NCBI GenBank assembly: GCA_001915385.1
Contig: MNQK01000028.1
Coordinates: 62,001-126,000, forward strand
Source of the DNA: Bacteroidales bacterium 52_46
GTDB lineage: Bacteria; Bacteroidota; Bacteroidia; Bacteroidales; Muribaculaceae
Direction of reading: 5' to 3'
DNA: 64,000 nucleotides
Below are positions 59,419 through 64,000 of this stretch, piece after piece (position 1 is the first letter of the stretch; each line of letters opens with the position of its first letter). The notes beneath the pieces are model-generated. The model saw only the letters and a list, made by a program, of their open reading frames with translations. It ran no database searches and was not told the DNA's origin. The translations under genes were made by a program, and so were the position numbers.

Positions 59419-59604
59419 ATGCCATACATATCAATAGAGAGCGGCAAACTGACCGCTGAACAGAAGAAAGAGCTGATTGAGCGGCTGACATCCACAGCCT
59501 CCGAAATAACCCATATCCCGGAGCAGTTCTTCACCGTAACAATTAAGAAATTGCCGGATGAAAAGTTCTTTGCTGTGCAAAGCGCTAAAGCGATGACGGA
59601 ATAG
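59419..59604 (+). CDS. 4-oxalocrotonate tautomerase family, C-terminus disrupted by a 29-base insert
   Basis: 61 residues in the current frame. Mature Pro1 (MPYISIESGKL) is the catalytic base of the tautomerase family. Through KKLPDEKF the protein is normal; then 29 bases (59569-59597), built from two small palindromes (CTTTGCTGTGCAAAG and CGCTAAAGCG), shift the frame to an early stop. Without them the frame reads GIDGKSIDEIKRNYRP, the usual family ending, and stops at 59646-59648 in an ATGA overlap with the GNAT start. The encoded protein may still be made in shortened form. Confidence 0.8.
   Translation: MPYISIESGKLTAEQKKELIERLTSTASEITHIPEQFFTVTIKKLPDEKFFAVQSAKAMTE
59569..59597. repeat. 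29-base palindromic mini-insert
   Basis: Its reverse complement, GTCATCGCTTTAGCGCTT followed by TGCACAGCAAA, closely matches 14817-14846, where a similar piece interrupts a low-complexity repeat. The two contexts, each continuous without the insert, suggest transposition-like spread. Confidence 0.6.
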
Positions 59605-59644
59605 ACGGTAAGTCGATAGACGAAATTAAACGTAACTACAGACC

Positions 59645-60151
59645 ATGAGCTTGACATTACGTCCATATCAACCTTCGGATGCCGCGGTGATTACGTCGTG
59701 GCTCAAAAGCGAATACCTTATGCGCCAATGGTGCGCCGACAGGTATGAGCGTTATCCCGTCACGCCTGAAGATATGAACGCATATCACGCGATGTATATT
59801 GACGGTCAACGCTCACGCGCCCTGACACTGACAGATGGCGATGATATTGTCGGGTACATCACCTTGCGCATCCCGGCAGATGATTCAACGGAACAACGAT
59901 TGGGATTCGTCATCGTCGATGATTCAAAACGTGGGTGCGGTTTAGGCAAGGCTCTTGTTTCAATGGCAGTCAAATATGCTTTTGAAACGCTTGGAGCTAC
60001 AAAAGTGTCGCTCGGTGTCTTTGAGAATAATCCGTCCGCCATTCATTGCTATGAGTCCGCCGGTTTTCGTCGTGTATCACTACCTGAAACCGAGAGTTAC
60101 GAATGTCTGGGTGAAACGTGGAATTGCATCGAAATGGAGCTATTACCATGA
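59645..60151 (+). CDS. GNAT-family N-acetyltransferase
   Basis: 168 residues. Acetyl-CoA-dependent acetyltransferase of the RimJ/RimL-like group: LTLRPYQPSDAAVITSWLKS at the start, the acetyl-CoA site RGCGLGKALVSMAVKYAFE, and NPSAIHCYESAGFRRV near the end. The substrate is unknown. The start overlaps the ancestral tautomerase stop, and its stop overlaps the GrpB-family start by four bases (ATGA). Confidence 0.93.
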   Translation: MSLTLRPYQPSDAAVITSWLKSEYLMRQWCADRYERYPVTPEDMNAYHAMYIDGQRSRALTLTDGDDIVGYITLRIPADDSTEQRLGFVIVDDSKRGCGLGKALVSMAVKYAFETLGATKVSLGVFENNPSAIHCYESAGFRRVSLPETESYECLGETWNCIEMELLP

Positions 60152-60702
60152 CCCAAAGGAATCTTAAGGATATGACTCTGGCAGAACTATGGGAGCTCTT
60201 CCCAATAGTGCTGGCTGCTTTTAATCCTGATTGGTCGGAATGGGCGAATGAAGAAATATTGGAACTTTCTGGATTGCTAAAAGATTACAGTCCGATTATC
60301 AATCATATCGGCAGTACGGCAATTCCCCATATTCAGGCAAAGCCGATAATTGACATTCTTGTCGAAATTCATCCCGATAGCTGTTGGCAACGTATTAAAG
60401 AAGCAATGGAAACGGCCGGATATATCTGTATGTCCTCGTCCGGAATCCGCATGAGTTTCAACAAAGGCTACACGCCCCACGGCTATGCTGACAAGGTATT
60501 TCATATCCATATCCATGCTATCGGAGATAATGATGAGATTTGTTTCCGCGACTATCTGCTGACGCACCCTAAAGCTGCCAAGGAATACGAAGCTCTGAAA
60601 CTCAGCCTCCTGCCGCAATACCGAAACGACCGTGACGGTTATACTGAAGCTAAATTCGATTTTGTCAGACTTATAATCCGCTTAGCCAAATCCGAGGACT
60701 GA
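60148..60702 (+). CDS. GrpB family (UPF0157) protein
   Basis: 184 residues from MTQRNLKDMTL (60148). GrpB family, a nucleotidyltransferase-fold group: INHIGSTAIPHIQAKPIIDI holds the GSTA(V/I)P-x-(L/I)-x-AKPxIDI signature, followed by FHIHIHAIGD and the closing FRDYLLTHPKAAKEYEALK. Biochemical role unknown. The upstream frame opens at 60118, but the ATGA overlap at 60148 is the natural start. Confidence 0.92.
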   Translation: MTQRNLKDMTLAELWELFPIVLAAFNPDWSEWANEEILELSGLLKDYSPIINHIGSTAIPHIQAKPIIDILVEIHPDSCWQRIKEAMETAGYICMSSSGIRMSFNKGYTPHGYADKVFHIHIHAIGDNDEICFRDYLLTHPKAAKEYEALKLSLLPQYRNDRDGYTEAKFDFVRLIIRLAKSED

Positions 60703-60726
60703 CGCCCTGCAATAGTATGGAAATCG

Positions 60727-60758
60727 GTTGGAAGTGTTGTGTATTATATCTATATTTG
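60727..60758 (+). promoter_or_regulatory. Promoter of the second half of the small-enzyme array
   Basis: GTTG (60727-60730), 20 bases, TATATTTG (60751-60758), 31 bases before the lipoprotein gene. Confidence 0.7.
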
Positions 60759-60788
60759 TCGGAACGATTTATGAACTAATATGAGGTA

Positions 60789-61280
60789 ATGATGAAAATT
60801 TTGGCGCATGTCGGCTGTATGATGTTGCTCATAGGAATAGTATCATGCGGCGCCTCTCCCGACAAGAAAATTGCTGAAGTTGCTGCCGTGCAATCTACCG
60901 AAACGGATAAGGTCCTTTCGGAAAGCTCCCCGGACATCGATGTGATAAACACCGTATACGACAAATTCGTGTTTGCAATAGACTGTTCAGGAGATGAATT
61001 AAACAATCCAGAAAAATATTTTACAGCCAACGCCCTTAAAAAACTTCAGGAGGACTACACGTTTGACTGCGACGATGGAGCATGCTACGCTTATTACGCG
61101 CTAAGAACCGAAGCGCAGGATTCAAAACCGGGCTCAGACGGAGCATCGCAGATTTGCAATATCGAACCGATCGGAGACGGCCGGTACATGGTGTCATATT
61201 CCGATATGGGCTGGCCGGGACAGACACAAATCCGAATTTCTGACGGAAAGATTGACAATTATGAACGAATGTATCACTAA
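60789..61280 (+). CDS. Lipoprotein of unknown function
   Basis: 163 residues with a lipoprotein signal (GIVSC, Cys near residue 20). The mature part has DVINTVYDKFVFAI, NPEKYFTANALKKLQEDYTF, DCDDGACYAYYALRTEAQDS and GDGRYMVSYSDMGWPGQTQI. It resembles DUF3828-like small periplasmic proteins in general layout, but I cannot name the family with certainty. A second ATG three bases later is also possible. Confidence 0.8.
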   Translation: MMKILAHVGCMMLLIGIVSCGASPDKKIAEVAAVQSTETDKVLSESSPDIDVINTVYDKFVFAIDCSGDELNNPEKYFTANALKKLQEDYTFDCDDGACYAYYALRTEAQDSKPGSDGASQICNIEPIGDGRYMVSYSDMGWPGQTQIRISDGKIDNYERMYH

Positions 61281-61293
61281 TCCCAATATCTTA

Positions 61294-61701
61294 ATGACTA
61301 CAATTATTGACAAGGCGGTCGCGTTGCTCGGACGGTGCAATGAGGTGACATTGGTTTCGGTCAATGGTGACGGCTACCCGCGTCCCGTGCCTATGGCAAA
61401 GGGGCATACCGAGGGTTGTAATGAAGTGTGGGTGGCTACGGCTGCCGATTCGGTCAAGGTGGCCGACTTTAAACTTAATCCCAAGGCCGGGTTGTGCTAT
61501 TCATGCAATCGCGACAGTGTGTCTTTGCGCGGACATGTAGAGATAATTACCGATGATGCCGTACGCAAGGCAATGTGGCAGGACTGGTATATCAAACATT
61601 TCCCCGGAGGCCCGGAGGATGCTAACTATCTGCTGCTGCATTTCACAGGGACTGAGGCGACTTTCTGGATAAACGGAGAGTTTGCGCATGTGCAATTATA
61701 A
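61294..61701 (+). CDS. Pyridoxamine 5'-phosphate oxidase-like flavin-binding protein
   Basis: 135 residues from MTTIIDKAVALL. Split-barrel FMN-binding fold: NEVTLVSVNGDGYPRPVPMA, VWVATAADSVKVADFKLNPK, AGLCYSCNRDSVSLRGHVEI, and the closing LLHFTGTEATFWINGEFAHV. Members bind FMN, F420 or haem; this one is likely a general-stress-type FMN protein. Upstream start codons (61252, 61261) would overlap the lipoprotein gene and are less likely. Confidence 0.87.
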   Translation: MTTIIDKAVALLGRCNEVTLVSVNGDGYPRPVPMAKGHTEGCNEVWVATAADSVKVADFKLNPKAGLCYSCNRDSVSLRGHVEIITDDAVRKAMWQDWYIKHFPGGPEDANYLLLHFTGTEATFWINGEFAHVQL

Positions 61702-61723
61702 GTAACTGTTCAAAATTACTGCG

Positions 61724-62329
61724 ATGAGTAACGAAATCCTTTATATACTTCTGCCCGATTATGCCGCGCATGAGGCGGTGTATCTTTCGCAGGCTATAGT
61801 TTCCGATGAATATGCCTTGAAAGAGACGCCGAAATATGTCAATAAGGTTGTGGCGCCTGCGTTGGAGCCGATTAAATCGATAGGCGGTTTCCGCACGTTG
61901 CCCGATTATTCGTTTGACACGATGCCCGATGATTATGCGGCGATAGTGCTGATTGGCGGTTTCGGATGGAGCACGCCGGTTGCCGACCGCGTTGCGCCGA
62001 TAGTGCGTAAGGCCATCGCCGGCGGCAAGATTGTCGGTGCGATATGCAACGGCGCTTCCTTCATGGCAAAACATGGCTTCCTGAATGATGTAAGGCATAC
62101 AGGCAACGGACCGGAACAGCTCATGCTGTGGGGCGGCGACAATTACACCAATCCCGACGGATATGTACATGCACAGGCTGTCAGCGACAGGAATATCGTT
62201 ACGGCTAACGGCTCAGCCACACTTGAGTTCGCGAAAGAACTGCTTACGCTGCTTGAGAACGATACTTCGGAACGCATCGAAATGTACTATCAGTTCAACA
62301 AGCGGGGATTCTGCGAATTGTTCGGGTAA
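61724..62329 (+). CDS. DJ-1/PfpI family protein
   Basis: 201 residues. Class I glutamine-amidotransferase-like fold: NEILYILLPDYAAHEAVYLS, DYAAIVLIGGFGWSTPVADR, and the nucleophile elbow KIVGAICNGASFMAKHG with the reactive Cys. An Asn follows the Cys and the later HAQAVSDRNIVTANGSA is typical. Possible activities are deglycase-like, protease-like or stress protection; none can be chosen from sequence. Confidence 0.92.
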   Translation: MSNEILYILLPDYAAHEAVYLSQAIVSDEYALKETPKYVNKVVAPALEPIKSIGGFRTLPDYSFDTMPDDYAAIVLIGGFGWSTPVADRVAPIVRKAIAGGKIVGAICNGASFMAKHGFLNDVRHTGNGPEQLMLWGGDNYTNPDGYVHAQAVSDRNIVTANGSATLEFAKELLTLLENDTSERIEMYYQFNKRGFCELFG

Positions 62330-62345
62330 TCCCCCGGCGAACGGT

Positions 62346-63353
62346 ATGTTTAAATTACGATATATAATTTTCATGTGCGCCTTAGCGGCTGCATTGTATG
62401 CGTCGGGCGACGCCTCAGTATCGCTTCGCGACAGTGCCATGCGCGTCGAGGCTGACCGGTTTCTGCAGGGCTTGCCTCCCGATATGCAGCAGCGGCAGGT
62501 AGCGGCCATACGTGATGCCATTGCCGGCGATTGCAGCGCATTGGAGCAGGTGAGACAGGCAAGAAATCATCCTCCGGCAATATCACCCGATGTCACGGCT
62601 AAGATGCTGAATGACCGATTGTGTCTCTTTGAACCGAAGGATTATACGGGCGAACCGTTGCCGCTGCTGGTTTATCTGCATGGAGGCGGATGGACATTCG
62701 GCAGCATTAACAGTTGCGGACGGTTCTGCAATGAACTGGCGGCTTCCGGGCTTGTTAAAGTCCTTGCGGTGGACTACCGTCTTGCACCTGAAAATCCCTT
62801 TCCCTGCGGCCTCAATGATTGTATCGAGGCATTCGACTATGCGGTCGCCAACAGCGCATCGCTTAATATCGATCCGCATCGCATCACGGTAGGCGGCGAC
62901 TCGTCGGGCGGCAATCTGGCGATAGCCGTTGCCCTCACGGCCAGGCGTGATATTATGCCGCACTCCCTTCTGCTGTTCTATCCCGTTACCAAGGCGTTTG
63001 ATGACAACTCCCGTTCATGGCGTGACTACGGCATAGGCTATGGTCTCGATGCAGAGATTATGGAGGAGTTCAACCGCGCTTACACAGCGGGCGGGGATGC
63101 CGCCGACACGCGTATAAGCGTAGGGTTATGCGACGAAAAGGTTCTCGGACAATTGCCGCCGACGCTTCTTGTAGCTGCCGGACGCGATATATTGTGTGAC
63201 CAGGGTAAGGAATTTGCAGCAAAAGCCGCCGGAAGAGTCCGGAGAATAGAATTTCCCGAAGCTGTCCATCTGTTTATAACTGTTCCGGGACAAGAGACGG
63301 CATTCCGCAATGCCGTCGCGCTTGCTGTCGACTTTATGGTGAACGATAAATAA
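62346..63353 (+). CDS. Alpha/beta hydrolase (HSL-type esterase), exported
   Basis: 335 residues from MFKLRYIIFM. A short signal peptide (1-20) is followed by a charged helical region and the catalytic domain: oxyanion motif HGGGW in VYLHGGGWTFGS, nucleophile GDSSGG, Asp in AAGRDILCDQG and His in EAVHLFITVPG. It is close to the hormone-sensitive-lipase/acetyl-esterase group (Aes-like). It likely acts on short acyl esters, maybe on glycans, in the periplasm. A frame reaching back to 62163 overlaps the DJ-1 gene and is not used. Confidence 0.9.
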   Translation: MFKLRYIIFMCALAAALYASGDASVSLRDSAMRVEADRFLQGLPPDMQQRQVAAIRDAIAGDCSALEQVRQARNHPPAISPDVTAKMLNDRLCLFEPKDYTGEPLPLLVYLHGGGWTFGSINSCGRFCNELAASGLVKVLAVDYRLAPENPFPCGLNDCIEAFDYAVANSASLNIDPHRITVGGDSSGGNLAIAVALTARRDIMPHSLLLFYPVTKAFDDNSRSWRDYGIGYGLDAEIMEEFNRAYTAGGDAADTRISVGLCDEKVLGQLPPTLLVAAGRDILCDQGKEFAAKAAGRVRRIEFPEAVHLFITVPGQETAFRNAVALAVDFMVNDK

Positions 63354-63363
63354 TTGGAATGAC

Positions 63364-63867
63364 ATGATTGAGACATCACGGATGCTGTTGCGCCATTGGC
63401 GCGTGGAGGATGCGGAAGCGCTCTATAAATATGCGTCCGACCGAAGGGTAAGTGAACTGGCTCTTTGGCCGCAGCATACCTCATTGGCTATGAGCCGCGA
63501 AGTGATAGAGCAGATATTCATTCCCAATCCATATTCATTTGCCCTCGAGCTCAAGAAGTCGGGCGAGGCAATCGGATGCATCGGCCTGGTGCCTGAAACT
63601 TCCGAACACTATCACCCCGCACCTTTTGAACGTGAAGTCGGATACTGGATAGGCCACCCGTACTGGAACCGCGGACTGGTCACGGAGGCGCTCCTCGCCC
63701 TGATAGGATATTGCCGCGACGTAATGGGACTTCACTCGCTGCTGATTACGGTCGATGCCGTCAATGCGGCCTCCCGGCGTGTGGCTGAGAAATGCGGTTT
63801 CGCGTTGATTGAGGATTACACGTATGAAGGAGTGCCGAGCAAGGCATACCGCCTGCATCTTAAGTAG
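63364..63867 (+). CDS. GNAT-family N-acetyltransferase (RimJ/RimL-like)
   Basis: 167 residues: IETSRMLLRHWRVEDAEALY, EVGYWIGHPYWNRGLVTEAL with the acetyl-CoA loop region, and VNAASRRVAEKCGFALIEDY. It belongs to the ribosomal-protein-acetyltransferase-like subgroup that often modifies small molecules. It begins 10 bases after the esterase stop. Confidence 0.93.
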   Translation: MIETSRMLLRHWRVEDAEALYKYASDRRVSELALWPQHTSLAMSREVIEQIFIPNPYSFALELKKSGEAIGCIGLVPETSEHYHPAPFEREVGYWIGHPYWNRGLVTEALLALIGYCRDVMGLHSLLITVDAVNAASRRVAEKCGFALIEDYTYEGVPSKAYRLHLK

Positions 63868-63899
63868 GCGGGATTACTGAATTAAAAAATAATATAAAT

Positions 63900-64000
63900 A
63901 TGGCGTGTTCGATTGATTTTATAGAATCGGTATGTGATGTTCTCGCACCGCTCGGCGAAGTGCGCAGCCGCAAGATGATGGGCGACTATGTCATATATGT
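63900..64000 (+). CDS. TfoX N-terminal domain protein (3' end outside window)
   Basis: 33 codons visible: IDFIESVCDVLAPLGEVRSR and KMMGDYVIYV match the start of the TfoX_N domain (FVEYVLDQLAPLGEVRARRM-like). Many short TfoX_N proteins are not competence regulators, and their role is unknown. It continues the one-direction array. Confidence 0.75.
   Translation, partial: MACSIDFIESVCDVLAPLGEVRSRKMMGDYVIY

Overview
The window reads as chromosome of a Bacteroidales bacterium, most probably a gut member of the Muribaculaceae (S24-7) group. The evidence is the Bacteroidota promoter form found before many genes (TTTG-like box, 19-20 bases, then TAnnTTTG), very weak Shine-Dalgarno signals, LytS/LytTR regulators, Fibrobacter-type paralogous domains, secreted proteins with C-terminal sorting-like tails (YNLQGVRV...GVYI), and GC-rich genes separated by AT-rich low-complexity repeats. 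The family assignment is inference; the phylum is well supported.

Layout. 1-21.5 kb: mostly core genes on the minus strand (TPM protein, dgt, hflX, M48 lipoprotein, galM, then metY-cysK-bioB), a giant secreted protein gene broken by one frameshift (4348-11390), a small four-helix membrane protein and a LytS/LytTR pair. 21.6-27.6 kb: two tandem tRNA-Arg(ACG), a 5'-nucleotidase, a 100-base inverted repeat, an EEP-family membrane protein, two tandem rhomboid proteases and HU with a 60-base palindromic terminator. 27.7-33.6 kb: an unusual minus-strand cluster of an ECF-like sigma factor, a protein combining an anti-sigma-like N-terminus, a C39-like fold, a RyR domain and a zinc ribbon, and a TIR-transmembrane-propeller protein, bracketed by two FISUMP-domain proteins. 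34-43.1 kb: dcp, mtaB, an LpxL-type acyltransferase and the conserved yceD-rpmF-fabH-era-der block.

43.4-53.9 kb is an AT-rich integrative element between a tRNA-Phe gene and a second tRNA-Phe-like copy. It carries a tyrosine recombinase, a TIR-like effector candidate, a divergent unknown gene, a ParB-like (DGQHR) protein, a replication-initiator-like protein, DUF3871, and a run of small zinc-ribbon, membrane and lipocalin-like genes with overlapping ends. The right tRNA copy has a 12-bp hairpin inserted in its D-loop.

54-64 kb: a radical SAM/HxlR divergent pair, a VOC protein, an AlbA/Schlafen-type ATPase with a 12-base tandem repeat, a DUF4062 remnant, a long rod-like structured RNA leader, and a one-direction array of small enzymes (zinc ribbon, YciI, LinB/AadB-like nucleotidyltransferase, tautomerase, GNAT, GrpB, lipoprotein, flavin-binding oxidase, DJ-1/PfpI, esterase, GNAT, TfoX). 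The tautomerase carries a 29-base palindromic insert; removing it restores the family C-terminus and an ATGA overlap with the next gene. A close relative of this insert interrupts an intergenic repeat at 14817, which points to a small mobile palindromic element.

Best candidates for undescribed biology are the sigma/C39-RyR/TIR cluster, the structured leader at 58113-58274, and the palindromic mini-inserts in the tautomerase gene and the tRNA.
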